From Enterobacter sp. kpr-6 (GTDB lineage Bacteria > Pseudomonadota > Gammaproteobacteria > Enterobacterales > Enterobacteriaceae), in NCBI RefSeq assembly GCF_900116015.1, contig NZ_FOYH01000011.1:62001-126000 (forward strand): a stretch of DNA of 64,000 nucleotides. Reading direction: 5' to 3'. This document shows positions 25,794 to 39,000 of this stretch, in pieces; position 1 is the stretch's first letter; each line of letters starts with the position of its first letter. The notes beneath the pieces were generated by a model. That model was not told where the DNA came from. It was given only the letters and a program-made list of their open reading frames with translations, and made no database searches. A program made the position numbers and the translations under genes.

Positions 25794-26804
25794 TCAGAGA
25801 ATGTGACGCTGGACGTCAACGTCTTTGCGATCCAGATAATGGATCGATTTGATGCGACGAATGGTGCGTGATTTACCGCGGATCAGCAGCGTTTCGGTGG
25901 TCGCCATGTTGCCCTTGCGGGTGATGCCATCCAGCAGATCGCCTTTGGTGATACCGGTGGCGGAGAAAATCACATTATCGTTGTGCGCCATGTCATCCAG
26001 ACGCAGCACTTTACCCGCTTCGATGCCCATGGCGGAGCAACGGGCCAGTTCCTGTTCACCAATCCGGCGATTTTCTTCGCTGTCGCCTTTAACATCGTGA
26101 CGTGCCAGCAGGCGACCCTGCATGTCGCCGTCCAGCGCACGGATCACCGCCGCCGATACCACGCCTTCTGGTGCGCCGCCAATGCCGTATAACACGTCCA
26201 CTTCGCTGTCCGGCATGCAGGTCAGAATGGACGCGGCTACGTCGCCGTCAGGAATGGCGAAGACGCGCACGCCGAGTTTTTGCATGTCAGCGATGACCGC
26301 ATCGTGGCGCGGTTTCGCCAGAATGGTCACGGTCAGCTCGCTCAGCGGCTTTTCAAGCGCGGCGGCAACGTTCGTGAGATTTTGTTCAAGCGTGAGGTTA
26401 AGATCGATTGCGCCTTTCGCGCCGGGGCCGACGATCAGCTTTTCCATATACATATCGGGCGCGTTGAGGAAGGTGCCTTTGTCGCCGACCGCTAACACCG
26501 CCAGCGCGTTGGCCTGGCCCATTGCCGTCATGCGCGTGCCTTCGATGGGATCAACGGCGATGTCCACCGCATCCCCTTTGCCCGTACCGACTTTTTCACC
26601 GATGTAGAGCATCGGCGCTTCGTCGATTTCCCCTTCGCCAATGACGATGGTGCCGTCAATGTTGACCTGATTGAGCATGATGCGCATGGCGTGAACCGCC
26701 GCACCGTCAGCTGTGTTTTTGTCGCCCCGTCCCAGCCACTTGTAGCCAGCCAGGGCAGCCGCTTCGGTGACGCGTGAAAATTCGATGGCAAGTTCTCGTT
26801 TCAT
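25794..26804 (-). CDS. glpX: Fructose-1,6-bisphosphatase class II
   Basis: Gluconeogenic phosphatase, 336 aa from ATG 26804 (MKRELAIEFSRVTEAAALAG), the E. coli length. A long in-frame extension up to 27032 is an artefact that reads through repeat block 6. Metal-binding stretches IGEGEIDEAPML and VDPIEGTRMTAMGQ (Asp-Pro-Ile-Glu-Gly-Thr) are conserved. It is the third gene of glpFKX but lies 206 bp behind glpK, with repeat block 6 in the gap. Confidence 0.98.
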   Translation of the reverse strand: MKRELAIEFSRVTEAAALAGYKWLGRGDKNTADGAAVHAMRIMLNQVNIDGTIVIGEGEIDEAPMLYIGEKVGTGKGDAVDIAVDPIEGTRMTAMGQANALAVLAVGDKGTFLNAPDMYMEKLIVGPGAKGAIDLNLTLEQNLTNVAAALEKPLSELTVTILAKPRHDAVIADMQKLGVRVFAIPDGDVAASILTCMPDSEVDVLYGIGGAPEGVVSAAVIRALDGDMQGRLLARHDVKGDSEENRRIGEQELARCSAMGIEAGKVLRLDDMAHNDNVIFSATGITKGDLLDGITRKGNMATTETLLIRGKSRTIRRIKSIHYLDRKDVDVQRHIL

Positions 26805-26860
26805 TACAAACTCATTAGTCAAAGAAATTGCACAAAGTTTAACACAGAGGGGCGGGAACA

Positions 26861-27002
26861 CCCTCACCCCGGCCCTCTCCCTGAGGGATAGGGAGAAGGG
26901 CAGAGCGTCACCCTCACCCCGACCCTCTCCCTGAGGGAGAGGGGGAAGGTCAAGGGCAGAGGAGAGTTCCCTCTCCCGAGGGGAGAGGGTTAGGGTGAGG
27001 GG
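26861..27002. repeat. Intergenic palindromic repeat block 6
   Basis: Three hairpin units between glpK and glpX. Two left-facing copies (CCCTCACCCCGGCCC and CCCTCACCCCGACCC) are joined by GAAGGGCAGAGCGTCA, the same linker as in block 2. A right-facing copy ends GGGTTAGGGTGAGGGG. It sits inside the glpFKX operon and may set relative mRNA levels of glpK and glpX. Confidence 0.9.
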
Positions 27003-27010
27003 AAAAGCGC

Positions 27011-28540
<1,530 letters not shown>

Positions 28541-29389
28541 TTACAGCGAAGCTTTTTGTTGTGCAGGGGTGGCGGTCGTGTCCTTCTCTTCCACCTCACA
28601 GGTATCGCAAGGCAGATGGCGGCCAATCAATTTACGGTAGCCAAACGCACCCAGCGAAGCGCCTACAACCGGGCCCAGCAACGGCACGAGGAAGTAGGGA
28701 ATGTCCTTGCCGCCGGTAAAGGCGACGTTGCCCCAGCCTGCAAGCCAGGCGAAGGCTTTTGGCCCGATATCACGAGCCGGATTCATGGCGAAGCCCGTCA
28801 GCGGTCCCATGGACGCACCAATGACGGCGATCAGCAGACCAATGAGCAGCGGTGCCAGCGGACCACGCGGAATACCGTTGCCGTCATCGCCCAGCGCCAT
28901 AATGACGCCCATCAGAATAGCGGTAATCACCATTTCAACCGCGAAGGCCTGCACAAAATTGATATGCGGATTCGGATAAGTGGAGAAGATGCCAGCCAGA
29001 TCCAGGCTTTCAACACTACCACGCACCATATGATGGGTTTGTTCGAAGTCGATGAAAAGATTGTAATAAAGCCCGTAAACAATCGCTGCCGCGCAAAATG
29101 CACCGGCAAACTGAGAAGCAATAAACGGAACAACTTTACGCCTGTCGAAGCAGGCAAACAGCCATAACGCAATGGTCACCGCCGGGTTGAGATGCGCACC
29201 GGAAACCCCCGCAGTCAGGTAAATGGCCATCGCCACGCCCAGACCCCAGATAATGCTGATTTCCCACTGCCCGAAACTGGCTCCTGCCACTTTCAGCGCT
29301 GCGACACATCCTACACCGAAGAAAATCAACAACCCGGTGCCGAGAAATTCGGCGATGCACTGGCCTTTTAAGGTTGATGTTTGACTCAT
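28541..29389 (-). CDS. glpF: Glycerol facilitator (aquaglyceroporin)
   Basis: Inner-membrane channel for glycerol and small polyols, 282 aa. Six spans and the two half-helices with the paired NPA motifs HLNPAVTIALW and FAMNPARDIGP are present. It is first gene of glpFKX; the start ATG at 29389 gives MSQTSTLKGQCIAEFLGTG. Transcription leaves a 393-bp divergent region shared with zapB. Confidence 0.98.
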   Translation of the reverse strand: MSQTSTLKGQCIAEFLGTGLLIFFGVGCVAALKVAGASFGQWEISIIWGLGVAMAIYLTAGVSGAHLNPAVTIALWLFACFDRRKVVPFIASQFAGAFCAAAIVYGLYYNLFIDFEQTHHMVRGSVESLDLAGIFSTYPNPHINFVQAFAVEMVITAILMGVIMALGDDGNGIPRGPLAPLLIGLLIAVIGASMGPLTGFAMNPARDIGPKAFAWLAGWGNVAFTGGKDIPYFLVPLLGPVVGASLGAFGYRKLIGRHLPCDTCEVEEKDTTATPAQQKASL

Positions 29390-29782
29390 AATCGGATCCT
29401 AAAGTTTTTAGTGATTATTGTTAGCGCGGCGGTCGAAGACAACCACGATGTCCTGTAGACATAGTGTTAATTTATCGTTAACGAGCAAAAACGAGAAATA
29501 TCGAAATCAAATTGTGTGTGCTGTGTCAATAAAATGAGCGTTTTCGCGCTATCGAGCGTGCCATGAACAATGGGGAAGATGAGAGCTGAATCAATTCATT
29601 AACGTTTCGATTAACAATTTAGGGGTAGTTTCATCTGATGCACCAGGTATAGACTGAAAAGTGTTGCAAACCGCGATCTGTAAGGGTTGTCGCTGGACAG
29701 GCGCGAAGCCGCTCCATACAATCGGGGGATACAGTGCGCGTTGATTTCGGCGTCGCCTTGCAAATCGGAATTCAGGAGAGGT
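29390..29782. promoter_or_regulatory. glpF / zapB divergent control region
   Basis: Gene-free 393 bp. By analogy with E. coli it should hold GlpR operators and CRP sites for glpFKX. AATTGTGTGTGCTGTGTCAA near 29510 and ACGAGAAATATCGAAA near 29491 are candidates, but neither matches its consensus well enough to be called. The zapB leader lies at the right end, with AGGAGAGG before its start codon. Confidence 0.5.
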
Positions 29783-30028
29783 ATGACAATGTCATTAGAA
29801 GTGTTTGAGAAGCTGGAAGCGAAAGTACAGCAGGCGATTGATACCATCACCCTGTTGCAGATGGAAATCGAAGAGCTGAAAGAAAAGAACAACTCGCTGT
29901 CGCAGGAAATTCAGTCTGCACAGCATTCCCGCGAAGATCTGGAGCGTGAAAACCACCAGCTGCGCGAACAGCAGAGCGGCTGGCAGGATCGTCTTCAGGC
30001 ACTGCTGGGACGTATGGAAGAAGTGTAA
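29783..30028 (+). CDS. zapB: Cell division protein ZapB
   Basis: Small coiled-coil protein that works with ZapA to organise the FtsZ ring and link it to the chromosome terminus. It has 81 aa from ATG 29783 ([20 protein letters not shown]), the E. coli length; a longer reading from 29687 has no support. The whole chain shows heptads rich in Leu, Glu and Gln, as expected of one continuous coiled coil. It is convergent with rraA across repeat block 7. Confidence 0.97.
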   Translation: MTMSLEVFEKLEAKVQQAIDTITLLQMEIEELKEKNNSLSQEIQSAQHSREDLERENHQLREQQSGWQDRLQALLGRMEEV

Positions 30029-30035
30029 CTACTTC

Positions 30036-30176
30036 CCCCTCACCCCGGCCCTCTCCCTCAGGGAGAGGGTGAAAGGCGGGTTCGCGCTCGGTTTGCCCTC
30101 TCCCTGGGGAGAGGATGAAAGGTGAGTTTGCGCTTGATCTGTCCCCTCTCCCTGGGGAGAGGGTTAGGGTGAGGGG
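30036..30176. repeat. Intergenic palindromic repeat block 7
   Basis: Three hairpin units between the convergent genes zapB and rraA. The left end is CCCCTCACCCCGGCCCTCTC and the right end GGGTTAGGGTGAGGGG. Inner spacers contain GTTCGCGCTCGGTTTG and TTGCGCTTGATCTG, diverged forms of the GATCGAGCGC spacer. Confidence 0.9.
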
Positions 30177-30183
30177 AAAATGA

Positions 30184-30669
30184 CTACTCGATATCCAGGG
30201 CGTCTTCAGAAAGGATAATGCCGGTATTGTCGGCATAAAGATGGTCGCCGGAAAAGAACGTTACCCCACCAAAATTAACGCGGATATCGCTTTCGCCAAT
30301 GCCTTCACCTGCAGCACCGACCGGAATGGCAGCCAGCGCCTGAATGCCGAGGTCCAGCTCTTCAAGATCGTCCACCTGACGCACCGCGCCATAAACCACA
30401 ATGCCTTCCCATTCGTTTTGAACGGCAAGACGGCCCAGTTCGGCATCAATTAACGCGCGACGTACAGAACCGCCGCCGTCGATCAGTAACACGCGACCAC
30501 GGCCATTCTGTTCGAGCAGATCATAGAGCAACCCGTTGTCCTCGAAACATTTCACCGTGATGATTTGTCCGCCAAAAGACGACCGCCCACCAAAGTTGGA
30601 AAACAGCGGTTCCACGACGTTGACATCTTCCTGGTAGATGTCACAAAGCTCGGAAGTATCGTATTTCAT
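30184..30669 (-). CDS. rraA: Ribonuclease E activity regulator RraA
   Basis: Binds the C-terminal half of RNase E and lowers its activity, changing global mRNA decay. It has 161 aa as in E. coli ([21 protein letters not shown]). The alpha/beta core with [14 protein letters not shown] and [12 protein letters not shown] is intact. It is downstream of menA on the same strand with a 92-bp gap, and convergent with zapB. Confidence 0.97.
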   Translation of the reverse strand: MKYDTSELCDIYQEDVNVVEPLFSNFGGRSSFGGQIITVKCFEDNGLLYDLLEQNGRGRVLLIDGGGSVRRALIDAELGRLAVQNEWEGIVVYGAVRQVDDLEELDLGIQALAAIPVGAAGEGIGESDIRVNFGGVTFFSGDHLYADNTGIILSEDALDIE

Positions 30670-30761
30670 AGGATTTACGTTCAGTTGCTGCGAGAGTTGT
30701 CAGTATATCGCGCATCATGCGTTGTTGGCAAAATCATCAATTGTTAATTGATATTTGTCAG

Positions 30762-31691
30762 TTAAAACGCCAGCGTGCTTAAGATAATTCCAATGACAAA
30801 CAACAGGTTAGTTAGCAGCGCACCTTTTACCGTGCGTTCAAGCATCGGTGGCATCGCGGCGGCATCGCTTTCTCGCAGCACATAGCGCGCCTGTTTCGCC
30901 AGCAACGGTGCGGCAAGAATGAACAGCCAACCCCATGGGCTATGCAGCGAAATGAGGTTAAATAATGCCAGGCACAGCAGCGCGCCCGCCAGCAGACAGG
31001 CATGATAAATACGGGCGTTGCGTGGCCCCAGGCGTACCACCAGCGTGATTTTTCCATTCTCGCGATCGGAATTAATATCGCGCAGGTTATTAATATTAAG
31101 CACCGCTGTCGCCAGCAAACCGCAGGCGGTGGCAGGCAGAATAATGGCCGGAACCAGGGTATGCGCCTGCAAGTACCAGCTTCCCATCACGCTCAGCCAG
31201 CCGAAAAAGATCAGGACGGAAACATCACCCAGTCCCAGGTAGCCATACGGACGGCGGCCCACGGTGTAGGTGATCGCGGCGAGAATCGACAGCCCGCCCA
31301 GCGCAAGGAAGCCAATAAAATCCGCCATCGTCTGATACGCCGCCGTCACCAGCGCCAGACCAGAAATGCAACTGAGGATCACCGTCACCAGCAGCGCCTG
31401 CTTCATCTGCGGCTGGGTAATCGCCCCTTTTTGCATCCCGCGAAGCGGCCCGATGCGATCGGGTTTATCGCTGCCTTTCACCGCATCGCCGTAATCATTA
31501 GCCAGATTGGAGAGAATTTGCAGCAGCCCGGCGGTGATCAGCGCAAGGATAGCGACCAGCGGATCGAAATGCCCCTGCCACCAGGCAAGCGTTGTGCCGA
31601 CCACAATGGCGGCAAAGGCGAGAGGAAGCGTCTTCGGGCGCAGGCTTTCCAGCCAGGCCTGCGAGCGGCTCAAAGAGTGCGAGTCAGTCAT
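30762..31691 (-). CDS. menA: 1,4-dihydroxy-2-naphthoate octaprenyltransferase
   Basis: UbiA-family membrane prenyltransferase that attaches the octaprenyl chain to dihydroxynaphthoate, giving demethylmenaquinone. It has 309 aa, against 308 in E. coli. The aspartate-rich motif NLANDYGDAVKGSD (residues 62-76) binds Mg-diphosphate, and the second motif NNLRDINSDRENGK is present. Multiple membrane spans follow. It is located between hslVU and rraA, as in E. coli. Confidence 0.97.
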   Translation of the reverse strand: MTDSHSLSRSQAWLESLRPKTLPLAFAAIVVGTTLAWWQGHFDPLVAILALITAGLLQILSNLANDYGDAVKGSDKPDRIGPLRGMQKGAITQPQMKQALLVTVILSCISGLALVTAAYQTMADFIGFLALGGLSILAAITYTVGRRPYGYLGLGDVSVLIFFGWLSVMGSWYLQAHTLVPAIILPATACGLLATAVLNINNLRDINSDRENGKITLVVRLGPRNARIYHACLLAGALLCLALFNLISLHSPWGWLFILAAPLLAKQARYVLRESDAAAMPPMLERTVKGALLTNLLFVIGIILSTLAF

Positions 31692-31705
31692 AATATTTAG
31701 CCAAT

Positions 31706-31728
31706 AAAAATGGGGCTATTCAGCCCCA
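31706..31728 (-). terminator. hslVU intrinsic terminator
   Basis: Read leftward: TGGGGCT-GAAT-AGCCCCA followed by TTTTTATT. It lies 31 bp past the hslU stop codon and ahead of menA. Confidence 0.88.
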
Positions 31729-31758
31729 TCAACAGTGATGAAAATGCATTAAGCGCGA

Positions 31759-33093
31759 TTATAAGATAAAACGGCTCAAATCTTCATCTGCAACCAACGC
31801 ATCCAGATGCTTGCTCACATAATCGGCGTCAATAGTAATCGACTGACCGTTCAGATCGCTGGCGTCATAGGAGATATCTTCCATCAGGCGCTCAAGCACG
31901 GTGTGCAGGCGGCGCGCACCGATGTTCTCGGTCGATTCATTCACCTGCCATGCGGCTTCGGCGATACGTTTGATGCCGTCATCGGTAAACTCAATATTGA
32001 CGCCTTCGGTGCCCATCAGCGCTTTGTACTGCACGGTGACTGACGCGTTCGGCTCGGTGAGAATACGCTCGAAGTCTTGTGCGGTCAGCGCCTGCAATTC
32101 AACGCGGATCGGCAGACGACCCTGCAATTCCGGGATCAGATCGGACGGGCTGGCCGTCTGGAACGCCCCGGACGCGATAAACAGAATGTGGTCAGTTTTG
32201 ACCATGCCGTGTTTGGTGGAGACGGTGCAGCCTTCCACCAGTGGCAGCAGGTCACGCTGCACGCCTTCACGCGATACGTCCGGGCCGGAGCTATTGCCGC
32301 CGCGCTTACAGATTTTGTCAATCTCATCAATAAACACGATGCCGTGCTGTTCAACGGCATCGATCGCGTCCTGTTTCAGCTCTTCCGGATTGACCAGTTT
32401 TGCTGCTTCTTCTTCAATCAGGAGCTTCATTGCATCTTTGATTTTCAGCTTGCGCGGCTTCTGCTTCTGCCCGCCCAGATTCTGGAACATGGACTGCAAC
32501 TGGCTGGTCATCTCTTCCATGCCCGGAGGAGCCATGATTTCAACGCCCATCGGCGCGGCAGCCAGATCGATTTCGATTTCTTTGTCGTCCAGCTGGCCTT
32601 CACGCAGTTTTTTACGGAATGCCTGACGCGCCGCAGAAGGTTCCTGGGTGGTTTCAGCCTGGCCCCAGTTGTTTTTCGCCGGCGGGATCAGCACGTCGAG
32701 AATGCGCTCTTCCGCCATCTCTTCGGCGCGGTAGCGGTTTTTGTCGATCGACTGGCTGCGCACCATTTTCACTGCCGCATCGGTCAGATCGCGGATAATA
32801 GAATCAACTTCTTTACCTACATAGCCGACTTCGGTGAATTTAGTGGCTTCGACTTTGATGAACGGCGCGTTGGCAAGTTTCGCCAGACGACGGGCGATTT
32901 CGGTTTTACCGACACCGGTTGGGCCAATCATCAGAATATTTTTCGGGGTGACTTCATGGCGCAGCTCTTCGTTAAGCTGCATACGACGCCAGCGGTTACG
33001 CAAGGCAATCGCCACGGAGCGCTTGGCATTGTCCTGGCCAATGATGTGTTTGTTCAGTTCGCTGACAATTTCGCGTGGGGTCATTTCAGACAT
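31759..33093 (-). CDS. hslU: HslU ATPase subunit of the HslUV protease
   Basis: AAA+ unfoldase that feeds proteins to HslV, 444 aa. Walker [10 protein letters not shown] is at residues 57-65, Walker [13 protein letters not shown] near 255, and the sensor/arginine region [16 protein letters not shown] near 390. The family's inserted I domain lies between them. It is co-transcribed behind hslV with 9 bp between the genes, and followed by an intrinsic terminator. Confidence 0.99.
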   Translation of the reverse strand: MSEMTPREIVSELNKHIIGQDNAKRSVAIALRNRWRRMQLNEELRHEVTPKNILMIGPTGVGKTEIARRLAKLANAPFIKVEATKFTEVGYVGKEVDSIIRDLTDAAVKMVRSQSIDKNRYRAEEMAEERILDVLIPPAKNNWGQAETTQEPSAARQAFRKKLREGQLDDKEIEIDLAAAPMGVEIMAPPGMEEMTSQLQSMFQNLGGQKQKPRKLKIKDAMKLLIEEEAAKLVNPEELKQDAIDAVEQHGIVFIDEIDKICKRGGNSSGPDVSREGVQRDLLPLVEGCTVSTKHGMVKTDHILFIASGAFQTASPSDLIPELQGRLPIRVELQALTAQDFERILTEPNASVTVQYKALMGTEGVNIEFTDDGIKRIAEAAWQVNESTENIGARRLHTVLERLMEDISYDASDLNGQSITIDADYVSKHLDALVADEDLSRFIL

Positions 33094-33102
33094 GGGAGAT
33101 CC

Positions 33103-33633
33103 TTACGCCTTAGAGTTCAATTCTTCGATAGTATGGAAGTGGTTGGTATAAATGCAGATATCGCCTGCAATCCCCAACGCCTTCTCTGCAATTTCGCGCG
33201 CGCTAAGCTCAGTATTTTCCAGCAGAGCACGGGCAGCGGCCTGGGCATAAGGGCCGCCGGAACCGATGGCAATCAGGTCGTTTTCCGGCTGTACCACGTC
33301 ACCATTACCGGTGATGATAAGCGAGGCATTTTCATCGGCGACCGCCAGCAGAGCTTCGAGCTTGCGCAGCATCCGGTCAGTACGCCAGTCTTTTGCCAGC
33401 TCAACCGCGGCTTTTACCAGATGACCCTGGTGCATTTCCAGCTTACGTTCAAACAGTTCAAACAGCGTGAACGCATCGGCTGTACCGCCCGCAAAGCCTG
33501 CAATGACTTTATCGTTATACAGACGGCGCACTTTTTTCACGTTGCCTTTCATTACGGTATTGCCCAGCGTGGCCTGGCCGTCACCGGCAATCACCACCTG
33601 GCCGTTACGGCGTACACTTACGATTGTTGTCAC
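33103..33633 (-). CDS. hslV: HslV peptidase subunit of the HslUV protease
   Basis: Proteasome-beta-like threonine peptidase, 176 aa. After removal of the initiator Met the N-terminal Thr is the nucleophile ([20 protein letters not shown]). The conserved [21 protein letters not shown] follows. It is heat-inducible through the sigma-32 promoter at 33701-33727 and forms a dodecamer capped by HslU hexamers. Confidence 0.99.
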   Translation of the reverse strand: MTTIVSVRRNGQVVIAGDGQATLGNTVMKGNVKKVRRLYNDKVIAGFAGGTADAFTLFELFERKLEMHQGHLVKAAVELAKDWRTDRMLRKLEALLAVADENASLIITGNGDVVQPENDLIAIGSGGPYAQAAARALLENTELSAREIAEKALGIAGDICIYTNHFHTIEELNSKA

Positions 33634-33665
33634 GAGCAGACCCCTTGTTGCATAAACGGATTAGA

Positions 33666-33688
33666 AGCCCCGCACAGTGTACGGGGCT
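33666..33688 (-). other. 5'-UTR stem-loop of hslVU mRNA
   Basis: AGCCCCG...CGGGGCT hairpin in the untranslated leader between the sigma-32 promoter and the hslV start. A stem-loop at this position is known to stabilise the E. coli hslVU transcript (recalled). Here the stem is complete. Confidence 0.65.
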
Positions 33689-33700
33689 GAATGCAATTAT

Positions 33701-33727
33701 AGATGGGGGAGAATTTGGGGGTTTCAA
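33701..33727 (-). promoter_or_regulatory. Sigma-32 heat-shock promoter of hslVU
   Basis: Read leftward: TTGAAA (33727-33722), a 13-bp spacer, and CCCCATCT (33708-33701), matching the sigma-32 pattern TTGAAA...CCCCATnT. The -35 box overlaps the ftsN stop codon at 33724-33726. Confidence 0.9.
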
Positions 33728-34683
33728 CCCCCGGAGGCGAGACGAATACAGTTTGAGTGACCCGCCATCTTCAGGCGGTTAAGGGTGCCATCGGCATTGT
33801 CTTTGCCTTTGACCGGGCCAATCACCACGCGATTCCAGCCATTATTGGTGGTAATGCGCGAGTCAAATCCTTCGAACGCCAGTTGTGCGCGCACGGTTTC
33901 TGCCTGGTCGGTGCCTTTAAACGAACCGCACTGGACCAGCCAGCGACGTTCATCCTTTTTCTCTGCCGTTTGCTTCGGTGCTTCAGGCTCGCGCGTCACC
34001 GGTGCGGCCTGTTGCGATTTAGGCGCAGTGGCTGTCGTGTGCGCAGGCGTTTGCAGCAAATCCTGATAAGGCTGCGTCGTTTGCTTCGGCTGCGTCTGAC
34101 GTGGCGGCGGCGTGGTTTGCACCGTGCGCGGCTGCTCCGTTACACGTGGCTGCGCTTTTGGCTGCTCAACATACGTCTGCTGCTGTTGTTGCTGCTGCAA
34201 CTGCTGAACCTGCCGCTGGCGTTGCAGAGTCTGCTGACGCTGCTGCGGAGTTTGTTCATTCCACGGCACTTCGCTGAGCTGGGTCGGCTGCTGGCGCATA
34301 TCCGCCTGCATTTGCTCCAGCAACTGGCGCTGTTCGTTGGTCAGTTGATCCGGGTTCTGCACCTCGCCACCGGCAGACGGTTCAGTCGGCGCACGCACTC
34401 CAGGCTGGCGGCTTTCCAGCTCTTTAATATAGCGCCAGCGCTCTTCCGGCTTCGGCGGCAGGCCATTGCCTGCGACTTTTTGACTCTGGAGGGTCGCAGA
34501 TTCTTCTTTCTTGTGATGCGTAATAAAGTACAGGCCACCAATGAACGCGACCAGTACCGCGGCCGCAATAGCGACCATCGCTGGCGAGACAACAGACGGG
34601 CTACGTTGCTTTTTTCGTGATGTGCTCTTTTTTCGCCGCGAAGGAGCCGACTGGCTGCGGCGTACATAATCTCGTTGTGCCAC
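33724..34683 (-). CDS. ftsN: Cell division protein FtsN
   Basis: Bitopic inner-membrane protein that triggers septal peptidoglycan synthesis, 319 aa. The short basic cytoplasmic tail (RRKKSTSRKKQR) is followed by one membrane span (about residues 31-54), a long periplasmic linker rich in Gln, Pro and Thr with an uninterrupted run of seven Gln near residue 163, and a C-terminal SPOR domain (about residues 245-319, WLVQCGSFKGTDQAETVRAQL) that binds denuded glycan. It lies downstream of cytR, as in E. coli. The Gln-rich linker is the part most likely to vary in length. Confidence 0.97.
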   Translation of the reverse strand: MAQRDYVRRSQSAPSRRKKSTSRKKQRSPSVVSPAMVAIAAAVLVAFIGGLYFITHHKKEESATLQSQKVAGNGLPPKPEERWRYIKELESRQPGVRAPTEPSAGGEVQNPDQLTNEQRQLLEQMQADMRQQPTQLSEVPWNEQTPQQRQQTLQRQRQVQQLQQQQQQQTYVEQPKAQPRVTEQPRTVQTTPPPRQTQPKQTTQPYQDLLQTPAHTTATAPKSQQAAPVTREPEAPKQTAEKKDERRWLVQCGSFKGTDQAETVRAQLAFEGFDSRITTNNGWNRVVIGPVKGKDNADGTLNRLKMAGHSNCIRLASGG

Positions 34684-34776
34684 TATCGTTTCGCTGTATT
34701 CATTCGTTTGTTAATCCGCCATGTTACTTAAGCGACGGGGCTTTGACCAGAAGCGGCTGTCCGAAAGCCGTTTACT

Positions 34777-35802
34777 TTAAGTAATGGCCTGTGTCGAGCC
34801 GCGGATGATTAACTCGCAGTCCAGCAACCGTGAGCCGCTGCTGACGTTTTGCCCGTGAAGTTGATCGAGCAACAGAAGCATGGCCTCACGACCAATCTCA
34901 TAGCGAGGTTGCGCCACAGTGGTCAGCGGCGGATCGCAAAACTGGGCGAGCGAAATGTTATCGAAACCAATAATAGAGAGATCGTCCGGGACTTTCAGGC
35001 CGCGCCGTTTAGCGCAGGATAATGCGCCGAGCGCCATCACGTCGCTGTGACAGAAGACGGCGGTAGGGGGTTTTGGCAGATCCAGTAACTGCTCCAGCGC
35101 CACGCTGCCCGCTTCATAGGTAAAGTTGCCGCGCGCAATATAGTGCGGATCAACGGTAATACCCGAACGGCGCAATGCCTGCACGTAGCCCTGCAAGCGA
35201 TAGTGGCATAGCGGCATCTCTTCCGGCCCGGCGATGCAGCCGATAAGCTGATGACCCTGCTCCTGCAGATAGTTAACCGCATTAAAGGCCGCGGTCAGGT
35301 TATCAATGTGGACGGTGGGCAGTTCCAGCTCCGGCGCAAATTCGTTGGCCATCACCATCGGCGGGAGATTGCGTTGCTCTTCAATGCTGGCGTCAAACGG
35401 CAGGCGTGAGCCAAGCAGCAACATGCCGTCAATCTGCTTGGTGATGATCAAATCAATGAAGGTTTTTTCCTGCTGATTCTGATGCGCGCAATCGCCGATC
35501 AGCACCAGATAACCCTGCGCGGCGGCGGTTACTTCAATCCCGCGAATAATTTCGCTGAAAAACGGATCGCAAATATCCGGCACAATCACCAGGATGGTTC
35601 GCGATTCGTTGCGCTTGACGTTACGCCCCATGGCCTGCGGGTAATAACCCACGTCGATAGCCGCCTGTTCCACCCGATTGCGGGTCGCCTGGGAGACTTT
35701 ATCCGGGTTCATCAATGCGCGGGACACCGTCGCCGTGGACACATTCGCTCTCTCGGCAACGTCTTTCATGGTCGCGGCAGCAACCTCTTTCTTAACCTTC
35801 AC
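34777..35802 (-). CDS. cytR: Transcriptional repressor CytR
   Basis: LacI-family repressor of nucleoside uptake and catabolism genes, inactivated by cytidine and acting with CRP. The GTG at 35802 with GAGGAG upstream gives exactly 341 aa, the E. coli length, while an ATG at 35841 would add 13 poorly fitting residues. The N-terminal helix-turn-helix TMKDVAERANVSTATVSRAL and the periplasmic-binding-like effector domain starting RTILVIVPDICDPFFSEI are intact. It is upstream of ftsN on the same strand. Confidence 0.97.
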   Translation of the reverse strand: MKVKKEVAAATMKDVAERANVSTATVSRALMNPDKVSQATRNRVEQAAIDVGYYPQAMGRNVKRNESRTILVIVPDICDPFFSEIIRGIEVTAAAQGYLVLIGDCAHQNQQEKTFIDLIITKQIDGMLLLGSRLPFDASIEEQRNLPPMVMANEFAPELELPTVHIDNLTAAFNAVNYLQEQGHQLIGCIAGPEEMPLCHYRLQGYVQALRRSGITVDPHYIARGNFTYEAGSVALEQLLDLPKPPTAVFCHSDVMALGALSCAKRRGLKVPDDLSIIGFDNISLAQFCDPPLTTVAQPRYEIGREAMLLLLDQLHGQNVSSGSRLLDCELIIRGSTQAIT

Positions 35803-35949
35803 CTCTTTCTCCTCGCATACCCGATGCAGGCGCAGCCACATCCTCTGTGTCTGGCATCAGACACATTTTTATCAGATAGTTACCTGGGCGGTTACAGTAT
35901 TTTCATAAAAAGTGTGACGGATATTAAATTTTACGATCCGCCTCGCAAC

Positions 35950-38268
<2,319 letters not shown>

Positions 38269-38357
38269 TCAAAGAGCACACAATATACTTTAAACATCGC
38301 GTGGTGTCTGGCGTTAGGGCTGGAAGAGCGACGCGGCCTTAAACTGAGGTTTCTCCC

Positions 38358-38570
38358 ATGAAAAAAGGTATTCACCCGAATTACGTAGAAATTACTGCAA
38401 ACTGCTCTTGCGGTAATGTGATCAAAACCCGTTCTACCGTGGGTCACGATCTGAACCTGGACGTGTGCGGCAAATGCCACCCGTTCTACACTGGCAAGCA
38501 GCGTGACGTTGCGACCGGTGGCCGTGTTGACCGCTTCAACAAGCGCTTCAGCATCCCGGGCAGCAAATAA
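38358..38570 (+). CDS. rpmE: 50S ribosomal protein L31 (zinc-binding form)
   Basis: Ribosomal protein bridging the subunits, 70 aa. Cys16, Cys18, Cys37 and Cys40 form the zinc site of the C+ paralogue, as opposed to the zinc-independent YkgM form. The leader of about 210 bp between the priA and rpmE starts holds the promoter. It is followed by a clear terminator and is convergent with metJ. Confidence 0.99.
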   Translation: MKKGIHPNYVEITANCSCGNVIKTRSTVGHDLNLDVCGKCHPFYTGKQRDVATGGRVDRFNKRFSIPGSK

Positions 38571-38584
38571 GTATCCGCTGTCAG

Positions 38585-38611
38585 AAAAAACCCGCTACGG
38601 CGGGTTTTTTT
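38585..38611 (+). terminator. rpmE intrinsic terminator
   Basis: CCCGC-TACG-GCGGG stem preceded by A residues and followed by TTTTTTT, 15 bp after the rpmE stop. Confidence 0.93.
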
Positions 38612-38642
38612 GTGCCTGTTGCAGGCATAAACCGACTGGCAG

Positions 38643-38676
38643 AAAAAAGGGCAGAAGATCGCTTCTGCCCTTTTTT
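38643..38676. terminator. Bidirectional terminator between rpmE and metJ
   Basis: AAAAAA-GGGCAGAAG-ATCG-CTTCTGCCC-TTTTTT. This is a perfect stem with A and T tracts on both sides, so it can stop metJ transcription leftward and back up the rpmE terminator rightward. Confidence 0.92.
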
Positions 38677-38682
38677 ATTTGT

Positions 38683-39000
38683 TTAGTATTCCCACGTATC
38701 CGGGTCGATGCCCAGTTCACGCATGATAATTTTGGCCTCTTCCGGGATTTCATCGCTGCGCTCTTTGCGCAGGTCTTCATCGTTCGGCAAAGGTTGACCG
38801 GTAAACGCATGCAGGAACGCTTCGCACAGCAGTTCACTGTTGGTGGCGTGACGCAGGTTGTTCACCTGACGACGGGTACGTTCATCGGTGAGGATTTTTA
38901 ACACCTTCAGAGGAATGGAAACCGTAATTTTTTTTACTTGTTCACTCTTCTTACCGTGCTCAGCGTATGGGCTGATATATTCGCCGCTCCATTCAGCCAT
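38683..39000 (-). CDS. metJ: Methionine repressor MetJ
   Basis: Ribbon-helix-helix repressor of methionine biosynthesis with S-adenosylmethionine as corepressor, 105 aa as in E. coli. The DNA-contacting strand KKITVSIP is at residues 23-30, followed by the SAM-binding helices ([20 protein letters not shown]). It is divergent from metB, with which it shares a promoter region containing met boxes, so it is likely autoregulated. Confidence 0.99.
   Translation of the reverse strand: MAEWSGEYISPYAEHGKKSEQVKKITVSIPLKVLKILTDERTRRQVNNLRHATNSELLCEAFLHAFTGQPLPNDEDLRKERSDEIPEEAKIIMRELGIDPDTWEY

Noticed and set aside
29490-29540. Specific GlpR and CRP sites upstream of glpF
   Set aside because: Partial matches only; left as an unspecific control region because choosing by eye would be unreliable.
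32077-33690. 537-codon open frame on the + strand opposite hslU and hslV
   Set aside because: It is a shadow of two highly conserved genes in GC-rich DNA, has no recognisable domain, and its start has no ribosome-binding site.
33757-34620. 287-codon open frame on the + strand opposite ftsN
   Set aside because: Leu/Arg repeats arise from the Gln-rich FtsN linker read backwards; no protein-like features.
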